Shown here: positions 43,362 through 53,239 of the stretch, piece after piece
Position numbering within the stretch: the first letter of the stretch is position 1
Layout: each line of letters opens with the position of its first letter
Source of the DNA: Acidimicrobiia bacterium
GTDB taxonomy: Bacteria; Actinomycetota; Acidimicrobiia; Acidimicrobiales; CATQHL01
Reading direction: 5' to 3'
Length of the DNA stretch: 64,000 nucleotides
Assembly: GCA_009835395.1 (NCBI GenBank)
Contig: VXXM01000038.1
Location: forward strand, 1-64,000
Notes under the pieces: model-generated
Databases searched by the model: none
Told to the model about the DNA's origin: nothing
Seen by the model: the letters and a program-made list of their open reading frames with translations, nothing else
Made by a program: the position numbers and the translations under genes

Positions 43362-44792
43362 ATGGGGATCCGTACCGGCGAGGAGTACCTGAAAGGCGTC
43401 CGCGATGGCCGGAGCGTCTGGCTGGACGGTGAGTTGGTGGACGACGTGACGGCGCATCCCGCTCTGGCCGGCTGCGCGCAGACGCTGGCCGACGTCTACG
43501 ACCTGCAGCACGATCCCACCTTCGGAGACCTGCTGACCATGCAGTCGCCGTCCAGCGGCGACCAGGTCAGCCTCAGCTACATCCTCCCGCAGTCACTGGA
43601 GGACCTGCGCCGCCGCCGCACCATGATCGAGTTCCTGGCGCGCCGCTCGGGCGGGACCCTGGGGCGCCTGCCGGAGTACATGGCGTCGATCATCGTGGGC
43701 CTCTACGACGTGCGGGCCACGCTCGCCGAGGTCGAGCCCGCCTACGCCGACAACATCGCCGCCTACATGGAGTTCTGCCGCGAGAACGACGTGGCGCTGA
43801 CGCACAGCTTCGCCGACGCACCCAAGGACATGCGGATCCCGCGGGAGCGCTTCGAGAACCTGCGCCTCACCGAGCATCGCAGCGACGGCATCGTGGTGCA
43901 CGGCGTGAAGTCCGTGGCCACGCTGGCGCCGTTCGCGGACGAGTACGTGGCGCTGGCGCCCAACCGCCCCGGGCTGGCAGACGACGAGATCGTCTACTTC
44001 GCGGTGCCGATGGACACGCCCGGCCTGCGGGTCTTCTGCCGCCCATCACTGGTGCCGCCGGCCGTCCCGGATCGCCGGCTGGCCGCCGCCTTCGACGAGA
44101 TGGACTGCTGGGTCGTCTTCGACAACGTCTTCGTGCCCGCCGAGCGGGTCTTCTACCGCCAGGCCACCCACGTGCACCTGGGCCTGCTGGGCCAGATCCT
44201 GCCGTGGGCCTTCTACCACATCCTCATCAGGATGACCTGCAAGGCCGAGGTGCTGGCCGGCATCTGCGCCCAGGTCACCGAGTACCTCGGCAAGGACAAC
44301 CAGCAGCACCTGCAACTCCAGTTGTGTGAGATGTACGGCTACGTCGAGACGCTGCGGGCGTTCCTCACCGCCGCCGAGGAGCAGCACCTGCGGACCCCCG
44401 ACGGCAACCTGATCCCCAATCCCACCCAGGTCACCCTCGGGCGGATCCACGCCGTCGAGCACCATCCCCGCATCCTGCAGATCGTGCGCGAGATGTGCGG
44501 GTCGGGCATCCTCATGGCTCCCGGCACCGCCGACCTGGCCAACGCCTCTGTGGAGGATGACGTCATGCGCTACCTCGTGGGGCCCGACGAGAACGCCCTG
44601 GACCGCTTCCGGCTGCTGAAGCTGGCCTGGGAGTACGGCTGCGACTCGTTCGGGTCGCGCCAGTTGCTGTTCGAGATGCACAACGCGGGCTCGCACCTGA
44701 CGACCCGCCAGCGCCTCGGCATGTCCTACGACGCCGACCCCTTGAAGGCGCTCGCCAGGCAACTGGCCGGCATCGACGACACGAACGGTTGA
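43362..44792 (+). CDS. 4-hydroxyphenylacetate 3-hydroxylase (HpaB) family oxygenase
   Basis: EEYLKGVRDGRSVWLDGELVDDVTAHPAL, DPTFGDLLTMQSP, CWVVFDNVFVPAERVF, YDADPLKALARQLAG. Confidence 0.87.
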   Translation: MGIRTGEEYLKGVRDGRSVWLDGELVDDVTAHPALAGCAQTLADVYDLQHDPTFGDLLTMQSPSSGDQVSLSYILPQSLEDLRRRRTMIEFLARRSGGTLGRLPEYMASIIVGLYDVRATLAEVEPAYADNIAAYMEFCRENDVALTHSFADAPKDMRIPRERFENLRLTEHRSDGIVVHGVKSVATLAPFADEYVALAPNRPGLADDEIVYFAVPMDTPGLRVFCRPSLVPPAVPDRRLAAAFDEMDCWVVFDNVFVPAERVFYRQATHVHLGLLGQILPWAFYHILIRMTCKAEVLAGICAQVTEYLGKDNQQHLQLQLCEMYGYVETLRAFLTAAEEQHLRTPDGNLIPNPTQVTLGRIHAVEHHPRILQIVREMCGSGILMAPGTADLANASVEDDVMRYLVGPDENALDRFRLLKLAWEYGCDSFGSRQLLFEMHNAGSHLTTRQRLGMSYDADPLKALARQLAGIDDTNG

Positions 44793-44809
44793 GAGAAGGG
44801 AGCGTGCCC

Positions 44810-45817
44810 ATGAAGACAATCACCGAGATCGGCGGCCCGACGTCCTGGATGGGCCCCGACCTGCAGGACCGCGACGAGTGGATCCTGGACTTGACCGGGT
44901 CGCACCGGCAGGAGTTGCTCGACGCCTTGAAGGGCGTCGAGGACGCCGGCCTGGACTTCCTGGAGATCACCCGGGAGAACTTCCCCCTGCCCACCGTCGG
45001 CCCGCTGCTGCTGTCGATGCTGGACGACCTGCTGGAGGGGCGCGGCTTCGTGCTGCTGCGCGGCGTGCCGATCGAGGGGCTCAGCGAGCGCCAGATCGAG
45101 CTCATGTACTGGGGGATGGGCCTCTACGTCGGCATCTGCCTCCCGCAGGGCGCCGAGGGCACCGATCTGTTCGCCCACGTCCGTGACGAGGGCGTGGACC
45201 GCCACGCCAACTACGGGGGCGGACTGCTGAACCGGCACTCCGGGGCGTTGCCGTTCCACACCGACACCAGCGACATCGTGGGCCTCCTGTGCATCCGCCC
45301 GGCCATGCGCGGCGGCACCAGCACCATCGTCAGCGCCGTGGCCGTGCACGACGAGATCGTGCGCCGGCGCCCTGATCTGGCGGCGGTGATGTACGAGCCG
45401 TGGTGGTTCGACCGCAAGCGCGGCGACGGTCCCGACAGCTTCGCCCAGTGCCCCATGTACGCCGTCAACGATTCGGGGAAGCTGTTCGCCTTCTACGGCC
45501 CGGACCTCTACAAGACGGCCCAGCGCGGCGAGCACGTCCCCAACCTGCGCGACGAGCAGTGGGAGGCCATGGCGCTGATCGACGAGATCAACGGCAGCCG
45601 GGAGTACCAACTCCACATGGACTTCCAGCCCGGCGAGATCCAGTTCATCAACAACTACCTGGTGATGCACTCCCGGACCGCCTACGAGGACTATCCGAAC
45701 CCCGACCAGCGGCGCGACCTCATCCGGCTGTGGCTCACCCTGGACCAGGACCTCGACATCCCCGAGGAGTTCAACGAGCGCGGCCTCAAGACCCGCTCCA
45801 GCGCCTTCGCCACTTAG
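44810..45817 (+). CDS. TauD/TfdA-family 2-oxoglutarate-dependent dioxygenase
   Basis: [32 protein letters not shown] (HxD), [31 protein letters not shown] (distal His/Arg). Confidence 0.87.
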   Translation: MKTITEIGGPTSWMGPDLQDRDEWILDLTGSHRQELLDALKGVEDAGLDFLEITRENFPLPTVGPLLLSMLDDLLEGRGFVLLRGVPIEGLSERQIELMYWGMGLYVGICLPQGAEGTDLFAHVRDEGVDRHANYGGGLLNRHSGALPFHTDTSDIVGLLCIRPAMRGGTSTIVSAVAVHDEIVRRRPDLAAVMYEPWWFDRKRGDGPDSFAQCPMYAVNDSGKLFAFYGPDLYKTAQRGEHVPNLRDEQWEAMALIDEINGSREYQLHMDFQPGEIQFINNYLVMHSRTAYEDYPNPDQRRDLIRLWLTLDQDLDIPEEFNERGLKTRSSAFAT

Positions 45818-45875
45818 CCGCCCCGACCAGGGCGAGTGCCACCGCGAGCGGGGGGCGCTGTGCAATGCTGCGGTC

Positions 45876-46664
45876 ATGGCACAGAGTCACGAAATCGAGT
45901 ACCGAGTCGGCGGCGACGACCTGCAGTTCGTGGAGGTCTGGCTGGACCCCCAGGAGACGGTGATCGGCGAGGCCGGCGCCATGATGTACATGAACCCCGG
46001 CATCACCTTCGAGGCCAAGATGGGCGACGGGGCCGACCCCGACGAGGGCACGTGGAGCAAGCTCAAGTCCGCCGGCAAGCGGGCGCTCGCCCAGGAGTCC
46101 ATCTTCCTCACGCACTTCACGAACCAGGGGGGCGGCAAGTCCAGCGTGGCGTTCGCCGCCGAGTTCCCCGGCAAGATCGTCCCGGTGGACCTCACCCAGC
46201 ACGGCGGACGCATCATCTGCCAGAAGGACGCCTTCCTGTGCGCGGCCCTGGGCACGAGGATCGACATCGCCTTCCAGCGCAAGATCGGCACCGGGCTGTT
46301 CGGCGGCGAGGGCTTCATCCTGCAGACCCTCAGCGGCGACGGCCTGGCGTTCCTGTCGGCGGGTGGCACCGTCATCCGGCGCCAGCTCAAGGGAGAGCAA
46401 CTGCGCGTCGACACCGGCTGCATCGTGGGGTTCGAGCAGGGGATCGACTACGGCATCGAGCGCGCCGGCAACCTCAAGTCCAGCATCTTCGGCGGCGAGG
46501 GCCTGTTCCTGGCCACCCTTTCGGGCCACGGCGCGGTCTGGCTGCAGTCGCTGCCGTTCTCCCGCCTCGCCGACCGCATCCTCGCGGCCGCCGCCCCCGT
46601 CCCCGGTGCCTCCAAGGGCGAGGGCTCGGTGATCGGAGACTTCGCAAGGGCCTTCGAACGCTGA
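45876..46664 (+). CDS. TIGR00266/AIM24-family protein
   Basis: [72 protein letters not shown]. Confidence 0.9.
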   Translation: MAQSHEIEYRVGGDDLQFVEVWLDPQETVIGEAGAMMYMNPGITFEAKMGDGADPDEGTWSKLKSAGKRALAQESIFLTHFTNQGGGKSSVAFAAEFPGKIVPVDLTQHGGRIICQKDAFLCAALGTRIDIAFQRKIGTGLFGGEGFILQTLSGDGLAFLSAGGTVIRRQLKGEQLRVDTGCIVGFEQGIDYGIERAGNLKSSIFGGEGLFLATLSGHGAVWLQSLPFSRLADRILAAAAPVPGASKGEGSVIGDFARAFER

Positions 46665-46718
46665 CCGCCCGCTGCCGGGCTCAGCGCCAGGCAGCAGGCA
46701 CTTCAACCCGCGGGTGGC

Positions 46719-46955
46719 TTACGGTGCTGCAGCCTCTCGTTGCTCGCCGGCACCCCGGATGCCGATTCCGAGGTAACCCTCAATGCGGGCCACGCTCACC
46801 TTGAGATCGGTAACGTCCTCGCTCAGGCCGTCGAACTTCTCGTCCACCTTCGCGTCCAAGCGTCGCAACTCGCGGTGCAGGAACCCGAAGGCGGCTAGGA
46901 CGGTGCCGATGATCGACACCAAAGTGATGATGAGGTCCAGGTTGCCGGTTTCCAT
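46719..46955 (-). CDS. Small membrane/coiled-coil protein, dispersed family copy A
   Basis: METGNLDLIITLVSIIGTVLAAFGFLHRELRRLDAKVDEKFDGLSEDVTDLKVSVARIEGYLGIGIRG; paralogous to copies B and C. Confidence 0.75.
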   Translation of the reverse strand: METGNLDLIITLVSIIGTVLAAFGFLHRELRRLDAKVDEKFDGLSEDVTDLKVSVARIEGYLGIGIRGAGEQREAAAP

Positions 46956-47028
46956 TGCGTTGCTTGCCTCCCTGGGCAGGATCTGCCGGATAGTTCATTC
47001 GGGAGGAAGCTTCGGCATAGCGTACCAC
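46956..47028 (-). promoter_or_regulatory. Conserved 5' leader, copy A (-10-like TACGCT, hairpin, RBS)
   Basis: Minus-strand ggtggTACGCTatgccgaagcttcctcccgaatgaactatccGGCAGatcCTGCCcagggaggcaagcaacgca before the ATG; shared with B and C. Confidence 0.7.
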
Positions 47029-47064
47029 CGCCCATCGTCTACGCCCCAGCGCCGCCTGGCCCGG

Positions 47065-47523
47065 TTAGTCCGGGTTGATGGCGACCGTCTCGATCACCAG
47101 TTGCCAGCCCTCCGCCTCTCCCCAGACCCGCCGAGACTCGAGTGGCCGGGTCAGGGACTGCACCGCGAGCATCACGTCCCGCGCCGCGAACACCTCCCCG
47201 TTTACCTCGGTGTCGTCGATCCCGACCCATGCGGCGATGATGTCGTCAGCCTCGGGGCACCGCTCCGAGTACGGGCCATTGCACTCGTGGCCTGCGGCCC
47301 GGGCGACCGCGCGTGCCGCGGGGCCGAGCAGCCCGATCATCGCTTCTGTCGGAACCGACGCGTACGCCAGTCCGTCCGGCGGCCACGTCGGCACCCACGC
47401 GTTGGGGCCGTCGAGCGTGCCGATCGTGGCTTCGGCCCCGGGGCGCTCGAGGCGCACCAGCACCGTCAACCTGATGTGATCGTCGGTAGTGCCGAGATAC
47501 CGAAGCAGTTCATCGTCTGTCAT
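47065..47523 (-). CDS. Hypothetical protein
   Basis: ORF MTDDELLRYLGTTDDHIRLTVLVRLERPG... with plausible composition, lying between family copies A and B. Confidence 0.5.
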   Translation of the reverse strand: MTDDELLRYLGTTDDHIRLTVLVRLERPGAEATIGTLDGPNAWVPTWPPDGLAYASVPTEAMIGLLGPAARAVARAAGHECNGPYSERCPEADDIIAAWVGIDDTEVNGEVFAARDVMLAVQSLTRPLESRRVWGEAEGWQLVIETVAINPD

Positions 47524-47667
47524 CGCAAACCTTTCACGTAGAGCCTTCGAACGAGTAAGCGTGCGGGCGCAGAGCGGCGCCGACGCGGTCACGGATGTCG
47601 CAGTGGCGACGACGGATTCAGCGGCGTCGGGTTGCCGGCCAGCCCCGCGGGGTTGCCGCGCGGCCGG

Positions 47668-47931
47668 TCAGGCGGCGCAGTCGGGACGTTCGCTTGGTTG
47701 CCGCTGCTCGTCGTCGGTGGGGAAACCGATTCCCAGGTGGCCCTCGATGCGAGCGACGCTCACTTTCAAGTCACCGACGTCGGCTCTGAGTTCCTTGATC
47801 TCGGCGTCTTGGCGCTTGAAGCCCTCTCGCATCCCGCGGTGCAGGAACCCGAAGGCGGCGAAGATGGCACCGAGGGTGGTGCCGAGGATCGACACCCAGG
47901 CGATGATGAACTCGAGTTGACTGATCTCCAT
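47668..47931 (-). CDS. Small membrane/coiled-coil protein, dispersed family copy B
   Basis: MEISQLEFIIAWVSILGTTLGAIFAAFGFLHRGMREGFKRQDAEIKELRADVGDLKVSVARIEGHLGIGFP. Confidence 0.78.
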   Translation of the reverse strand: MEISQLEFIIAWVSILGTTLGAIFAAFGFLHRGMREGFKRQDAEIKELRADVGDLKVSVARIEGHLGIGFPTDDEQRQPSERPDCAA

Positions 47932-48003
47932 TGAACTACTTGCCTCCCTGGCACGACCTGCCGAATGGTTCATTCAGGGGGAAGTTCCACTGGAGCGTAG
48001 CAC
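47932..48003 (-). promoter_or_regulatory. Conserved 5' leader, copy B
   Basis: Minus-strand gtgcTACGCTccagtggaacttccccctgaatgaaccattcGGCAggtcgTGCCagggaggcaagtagttca before the ATG. Confidence 0.7.
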
Positions 48004-48154
48004 CGACGGGGGGAATTCACCGGTCCGTGCCGAGTGGCCGGCGCGAGCGTCCCGCTTCTCGGGGTCTGGGTAGGCTCGCCTGCATGGATGCCGCCGAGGC
48101 GAAGGACATCGTTCGTGTCGAGATCGAACGAACAGCACAGGAGCGTGCAGCGCC

Positions 48155-48790
48155 ATGCCACTGACCCAATACCGGATTGACCGCGACGGTGCCGACCGTC
48201 TGCTCTTCCTCATGCACGGTTACACCGCCGAGCAGCACCACCTCGCGTCGTATGTGCCGTTGGTCGACCCGGACGAACGCTTCACTGCGATCGCGCCGCG
48301 GGGACCGATCGACATGCCCGACGGCGACGGCGCGGGCTGGTGGACCATCGATCTCGACACCTTCGAATCCGACCTCTCACAGTTCATGCCGTCGCTCGAG
48401 ATGCTCGAGTCGTTCATCGCGGACGAGGCGGACAAGGCAGGTGTGCCACTCGAGCGTTGCGTCGTGGGCGGGTTCAGCCAAGGCGGCTACCTGTCGCTGG
48501 CGCTCGCCGGCAGACCCGATGCGCCCCGCTACGCCGGCGTGTGGGCCATCTGCTGCGGCCTTCCGGGCGATCCAAGGCTGGACCTCGATCTGACGCACGG
48601 CAACGGTCGACCGGCGCTCTTCCAGTGGGGAACCCGCGACATCGTCATCGGCCCGGACAAGCCCAAGGAGTTGATCGCAGCCCTCGCCGATGGTGGGTGG
48701 GATCTGCGGCATCACGCCTACGACATGGCTCACAGCCAGACCATCGAAATGATGATCGACGCCCGCGAGTGGCTCGCCGGGGTCCTCTGA
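48155..48790 (+). CDS. Carboxylesterase/phospholipase-family alpha/beta hydrolase
   Basis: LLFLMHGYTAEQHHLASYVPL, VVGGFSQGGYLSLALAGRP (GxSxG), YDMAHSQTIEMM. Confidence 0.85.
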   Translation: MPLTQYRIDRDGADRLLFLMHGYTAEQHHLASYVPLVDPDERFTAIAPRGPIDMPDGDGAGWWTIDLDTFESDLSQFMPSLEMLESFIADEADKAGVPLERCVVGGFSQGGYLSLALAGRPDAPRYAGVWAICCGLPGDPRLDLDLTHGNGRPALFQWGTRDIVIGPDKPKELIAALADGGWDLRHHAYDMAHSQTIEMMIDAREWLAGVL

Positions 48791-48885
48791 CCCCAGCCGG
48801 CCGGCCAGGCGGCTACATCCCCAACAGGCACCGGGATTCCGCCAACGAGGCCGTGCGCGGCAGCGGCGCGGCCCAGGCCGTGGGT

Positions 48886-48918
48886 CTGAGTCACCAGGCC
48901 ACGTGGCCTGTCACTCAG
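48886..48918. terminator. Large palindrome between convergent genes (bidirectional terminator candidate)
   Basis: CTGAGT-cac-CAGGCCAC|GTGGCCTG-tc-ACTCAG; overlaps the stop codon of the WD40 gene. Confidence 0.6.
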
Positions 48919-49937
48919 AGAGCGAGTCTGACGAGGCTTCCGTCGGCCCGCCCGACCAGGAGGCTGTCCTCGTTGACCCACCGGAGTCGACTGGTCGGGG
49001 CATCGGACTCGATCGCAGTCACCGGCGACAGTTCCTCGCCGGCACGGGTCGGGGTCGCCCACACGATGGTGCGGCCATCTCCTCCTCCCGTGGCGACGGA
49101 CCTGCCGGATGGGTCCCAGGCGACCTCCTCGATGTGGTTGTCGTGACCGGTGGCAACCGCCGGCTCGGTGCCGGCGGGTCCCCTTCCGCCGAAGTCCCAG
49201 ACGGTGAGCTCATCGAGGCATGCAACCGCGAGCCATCGGCTGTCGTGGCGGAACCCGAGTCGCTCGATCTTGGACGGATAGCCGGACATCGAGAGGTCCC
49301 GACCGCTCCAGAGCCGCCACAGATGTACGGACGCGTCTTGGGCGCCGGCGCAGGCCCATGAGCCATTGGGAGACATCACCAGCGCAAGCAGCGACCCTTT
49401 CCAATCGAAGCGACGTCGACGGCCGGTCCGTGGTCCAATGACATCGTGCCAACCAATGCCGCCGTATGCGGTTGCACCGACGCGGGTGCCGTCGGTTGAC
49501 CAGGCGACCGACGTCACCGTTGAGGGTTGATCGTCGAAATCGTGGAGAACCGCACCGTCCTGGTCGGTGATGAGAAGGTGCCGGCCGGCCCCGATCGCAA
49601 GCACGGGTGCGGCCGGCGACCAGGCCTGTGCCGTCACCCAGGCCGATGTGGTAACGACTCCCTTAGCGGCTCCGGTGCGGTCATAGATCCGCACGGACCC
49701 GTCCTGACCTCCCACCGCGACGCGGCCGCCGTCGGATGACCAGGCAGCGCTCAATACTCCCATCTCGTGCCGTTCCAGCGCGATGGTCGAGCCGTCGTCG
49801 ATATCGATGAGGGCAGCGTCGCCACCCAGGGACCCGACCACGGCCTGGCCATGGTCGCGATGGACCTCGAGGACCTGCAGGTAGTCGTCGACGTCCACCC
49901 GCCATTGTGGGACGGGTGCTGTCCCGGGGCCGGTCAT
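48915..49937 (-). CDS. WD40-repeat beta-propeller protein
   Basis: Repeated blades [76 protein letters not shown] overlap with the upstream GTPase gene. Confidence 0.85.
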   Translation of the reverse strand: MTGPGTAPVPQWRVDVDDYLQVLEVHRDHGQAVVGSLGGDAALIDIDDGSTIALERHEMGVLSAAWSSDGGRVAVGGQDGSVRIYDRTGAAKGVVTTSAWVTAQAWSPAAPVLAIGAGRHLLITDQDGAVLHDFDDQPSTVTSVAWSTDGTRVGATAYGGIGWHDVIGPRTGRRRRFDWKGSLLALVMSPNGSWACAGAQDASVHLWRLWSGRDLSMSGYPSKIERLGFRHDSRWLAVACLDELTVWDFGGRGPAGTEPAVATGHDNHIEEVAWDPSGRSVATGGGDGRTIVWATPTRAGEELSPVTAIESDAPTSRLRWVNEDSLLVGRADGSLVRLAL

Positions 49938-50917
49938 ACCAGGCAGGACCTGAAGCCGGCCTCCAGCGATGCTCGATCGAGATTGCGTCCGATGAACACG
50001 AGACGGTTGCGTCGTTCCTCGCCGTCTCCCCACGCCCCTTGGGGCCGGCCGTCGAGCAGCATGTGGACGCCCTGGAACACATAGCGCTCATCCCAGCCGG
50101 CGATCGACAGGATGCCCTTCGAGCGGAAGATGTCGGTCCCCTTCGTGCGCAGGAGATCGCCCAGCCATTCATTCAGCCGGTCGAGATCTAGGTCGCCATC
50201 GATTTCGATCCCAACCGACGTCACGCTGAGGTCATGCTGATGTTCGGCGTCGGGGTCGAGGAACTCGGGATCATCGGCCAGCACACGCTCGAGCGAGAAC
50301 GCACCGACCTCGAGGATGGTGTCAAGGTCGACCTTTCCGTGCTGGGTCTGGATGATGGGCGCGAGTGGGTTGATCTGCCGGATGCGGGACTCCACATCGT
50401 CTAGCTCGCTGGTGTCGGCGAGGTCGATCTTGTTGAGCACGATCCGATCGGCGAACGCCAGTTGCTCGACAGCCTCGTTCTCGACCCCTTCGGGCTTCTC
50501 TTCGTCCAGATGTGGAACCAGGTGCTTGGCGTCAACCACCGTGACGATGGCGTCGAGCCGCAACTGGGCTGCCATCTCATCGTCGACGAAGAACGTCTGG
50601 GCCACCGGTGCAGGGTCAGCCAGCCCTGTCGTCTCGATGAGGATCTGGTCGAAACGGTCCTTGCGCCGCATCAGATTGCCGAGAATGCGGATCAGATCGC
50701 CTCGAACGGTGCAGCAGATGCACCCATTGTTCATCTCGAAGATCTCTTCCTCGGCATCGAGGACGATGGCATCGTCTATGCCGATCTCGCCGAACTCGTA
50801 TTCGATCACCGCAATCCGCTTGCCGTGCTGCTCGGTGAGGATGTGATTCAACAACGTCGTCTTGCCCGCACCGAGAAAGCCGGTGAGCACCGTCACAGGA
50901 ACCCGCTCATCAACCAT
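49934..50917 (-). CDS. COG0523/CobW-family metal-binding GTPase
   Basis: [20 protein letters not shown] (Walker A), [14 protein letters not shown] (CxCC), [19 protein letters not shown]. Confidence 0.92.
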   Translation of the reverse strand: MVDERVPVTVLTGFLGAGKTTLLNHILTEQHGKRIAVIEYEFGEIGIDDAIVLDAEEEIFEMNNGCICCTVRGDLIRILGNLMRRKDRFDQILIETTGLADPAPVAQTFFVDDEMAAQLRLDAIVTVVDAKHLVPHLDEEKPEGVENEAVEQLAFADRIVLNKIDLADTSELDDVESRIRQINPLAPIIQTQHGKVDLDTILEVGAFSLERVLADDPEFLDPDAEHQHDLSVTSVGIEIDGDLDLDRLNEWLGDLLRTKGTDIFRSKGILSIAGWDERYVFQGVHMLLDGRPQGAWGDGEERRNRLVFIGRNLDRASLEAGFRSCLV

Positions 50918-50929
50918 GGCATGAATGGT

Positions 50930-50950
50930 ACTGATTCTTATTCCTATTGC
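50930..50950. promoter_or_regulatory. Second, degenerate operator half upstream of the COG0523 gene
   Basis: Reverse strand ATAGGAATAAGAATCAGT matches ATAGGAATGAGAATGATT of the perfect palindrome at 50986-51010. Confidence 0.6.
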
Positions 50951-50985
50951 CACCGAGGTACTGGTTGGTAAAGCGTCGCTGAACT

Positions 50986-51010
50986 GATAGGAATCATTCT
51001 CATTCCTATC
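50986..51010. promoter_or_regulatory. Fur/Zur-type palindromic operator
   Basis: GATAGGAAT-cattctc-ATTCCTATC, perfect 9-bp arms, between divergent COG0523 and transporter genes; a Fur-family regulator is encoded at the end of the locus. Confidence 0.75.
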
Positions 51011-51020
51011 GAGGTCGGTC

Positions 51021-52076
51021 ATGTCGCTTCCTGAGGCTCGGGATCAACAGCAGTGGAGTCGCCGCTCCACCCTCATTGGCCTCGCGTTGGTGAGCGTCGT
51101 GTCGATGATCGTCGCCATTGGGCTCGGCCCGGTTTGGGTGACGCCTCCAACGGTCTTGCGGATCATCGGTCATCACACGATCGGGGTGCCCGAGATCGTG
51201 AGTTGGGCGAGAACCGACGACGCAATCATCTGGGAGGTGCGCCTGCCGCGGGTGCTGCTCGGCGCGATCGTGGGCACCGCCCTCGGCGTCGCTGGCGTGA
51301 CCCTCCAGGCTCTGGTTCGCAACCCGCTGGCCGAGCCGTACATCCTCGGCGTGAGTTCGGGGGGTTCCACCGGCGCGGCCGCGGCGATCCTGTTCGGGGT
51401 TGGCTCCGGGTTGGGGCCGGAGTCGGTGTCTCTCATGGCATTCCTGGGTGCCCTCGGCGCCCTTGCTCTTGTGCTGGCGCTGGCCAGGTCCACCGGTCGG
51501 ATCACGCCCTCGCGGATGATCGTGGCGGGGGTTGCCGTCGGCTACCTGCTGAGCGCCACAACCAGCTTGCTGATCCTCTTCGCCGACAGCGCCGAAGGGG
51601 CCCGAGCAGTCATGTTCTGGCTCCTCGGGTCGCTCGCGAACGCGGACTGGTCGACGCTGCCGATCGGCTACCTCGGCATGGGTGCAGGCATGGTCCTCGT
51701 GTACTGGTGGCGCCGCCGGCTCGACCTGCTCGCGCTCGGCGACGAGACCGCGATGGCGAGCGGCGTCGATCCCGGCCGCACCCGAATGGTGCTCGTGGTC
51801 GTGGTGGCACTGTGCGTCGGCTTCGCCGTATCGCTGTCGGGAGGCATCGGATTCGTCGGTCTCGCAGCCCCCCACATCGCACGCCGAATCGTCGGTCCGA
51901 TCCACCGCCACCTGGTCCCGGCGTCCGCCGCTCTCGGCGCCATCATCCTCGTCTGGGCCGATGTCGCGGCCCGCATGGTCCTGCAGCCCCGCGAGCTCCC
52001 GATCGGCGTCGTCACCGGGGTGCTCGGTGCGCCGGTCCTCGTCGCGCTCGTCCGCAAGCTCCCGCACAACAACTGA
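51021..52076 (+). CDS. FecCD-family (BtuC-like) metal/siderophore ABC permease
   Basis: [83 protein letters not shown]. Confidence 0.93.
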   Translation: MSLPEARDQQQWSRRSTLIGLALVSVVSMIVAIGLGPVWVTPPTVLRIIGHHTIGVPEIVSWARTDDAIIWEVRLPRVLLGAIVGTALGVAGVTLQALVRNPLAEPYILGVSSGGSTGAAAAILFGVGSGLGPESVSLMAFLGALGALALVLALARSTGRITPSRMIVAGVAVGYLLSATTSLLILFADSAEGARAVMFWLLGSLANADWSTLPIGYLGMGAGMVLVYWWRRRLDLLALGDETAMASGVDPGRTRMVLVVVVALCVGFAVSLSGGIGFVGLAAPHIARRIVGPIHRHLVPASAALGAIILVWADVAARMVLQPRELPIGVVTGVLGAPVLVALVRKLPHNN

Positions 52077-52137
52077 GAGCGACCGCGCCCGCGAAACGAA
52101 CCACACGAACCACTCCCCAAGCCCCCCAACCACAAAT

Positions 52138-52153
52138 GAGCGCGACCGCGCTC
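52138..52153. repeat. Intergenic hairpin with a degenerate second copy upstream
   Basis: GAGCGC-gacc-GCGCTC between permease and binding-protein genes; related gagcgaccgcgcccgcgaaa at about 52076-52096. Confidence 0.5.
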
Positions 52154-52167
52154 GCGAAAGGAAAACC

Positions 52168-53232
52168 ATGAAACCGTCACTGTTCAGGCTGCATGCAGTC
52201 GTATTGCTTGTTGTCGTTGGTCTTGTGGCCTCGTCGTGCGGAGGCAGCGACGACTCCTCCGCCTCTGCCACCTCCGCTTCCGAGGAAGCAGACGGCGAGG
52301 CGACGGCAGTAAGTGAGCCTGCCGAAGGCGACCAGGCAGCCACCGACGACGGATTCCCCCTGACCTTCACCAATTGCGACGACGAGTTCACCCTCGACTC
52401 GGCTCCTGAGCGGGTGTTGTTGATGGAGGCCGCCGCGCCATCACTGCTGTTCGCTGCCGGTGCCATGGACCGTGTGGTCGCTCGCATCGAGGACTTCCCC
52501 GAGGAGTACTACACCGCCGACGAGATGGCCGTCCTCCGCGCCATCCCGGCATTGCTGGCCGAGGCCACCGCGACCGGCGGTGTCGAAGTCTCGATCGAGG
52601 AGATCATCGCCCACGAACCCGACATCGTCATCGGCTACGACACCGCAACGCTCACCCACGACACGCTCGGCGACGTCGGAATCCAGCTCTATGTGATGCC
52701 CCCGTTCTGCGACAACCCACCGACACCGTCGTTCGAGAGCATCCTGGAAGAGGTCCGCCTTTACGGGGAGATCTTCGGCACGACGGAGATCGCCAGTGCC
52801 AGCGCCGCCGCGATGGAGGCCGCGGTGGCCACCGCAGCCGATGCGCCCGTCGCCGCGGGCAAGACCGCTGCTGCTCTCTATGTCAGCTCCGACGGCAGCG
52901 CCATCTACGCCTATTCCTCGCTCGGCATGGTGCATCCGCTGATGGAGGCCCTCGGCATGACCAACGTCTTCGCCGAACTCAGCGAGCGGGTGCCCGAGGT
53001 CTCGATCGAAGAGGTCATCGGTCGCAACCCCCAGATCCTGGTCCTGCTCTATGACGACACTGGTCTCACTCCCGAGGAGATAAGCGCGATGGTCACCGGA
53101 CGCCAGGGCGCCGGCAGCATCACCGCGGTAGCCGAAGGCGCTGTCTACCCGCTCCTGTTCAACTACGCCGAGCCGCCAACACCACTCGTGGTGGAGGGAC
53201 TGTCAGTGCTCAGCACCCAGATCGCCCGGTGA
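52168..53232 (+). CDS. FecB/BtuF-type metal-chelate/siderophore-binding lipoprotein
   Basis: VVLLVVVGLVASSCGGSDD lipobox; SAPERVLLMEAAAPSLLFAAGAMDRVVAR, SIEEIIAHEPDIVIGY. Confidence 0.88.
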   Translation: MKPSLFRLHAVVLLVVVGLVASSCGGSDDSSASATSASEEADGEATAVSEPAEGDQAATDDGFPLTFTNCDDEFTLDSAPERVLLMEAAAPSLLFAAGAMDRVVARIEDFPEEYYTADEMAVLRAIPALLAEATATGGVEVSIEEIIAHEPDIVIGYDTATLTHDTLGDVGIQLYVMPPFCDNPPTPSFESILEEVRLYGEIFGTTEIASASAAAMEAAVATAADAPVAAGKTAAALYVSSDGSAIYAYSSLGMVHPLMEALGMTNVFAELSERVPEVSIEEVIGRNPQILVLLYDDTGLTPEEISAMVTGRQGAGSITAVAEGAVYPLLFNYAEPPTPLVVEGLSVLSTQIAR

Positions 53233-53239
53233 CGATCCG

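Noticed and set aside
46783-47541. Plus-strand ORF with IVHSGGSF... similar to the ORF at 55172 (MVHSGGSF...)
   Set aside because: The similarity comes from the antisense strand of the conserved leader of copies A and C, not from a protein family
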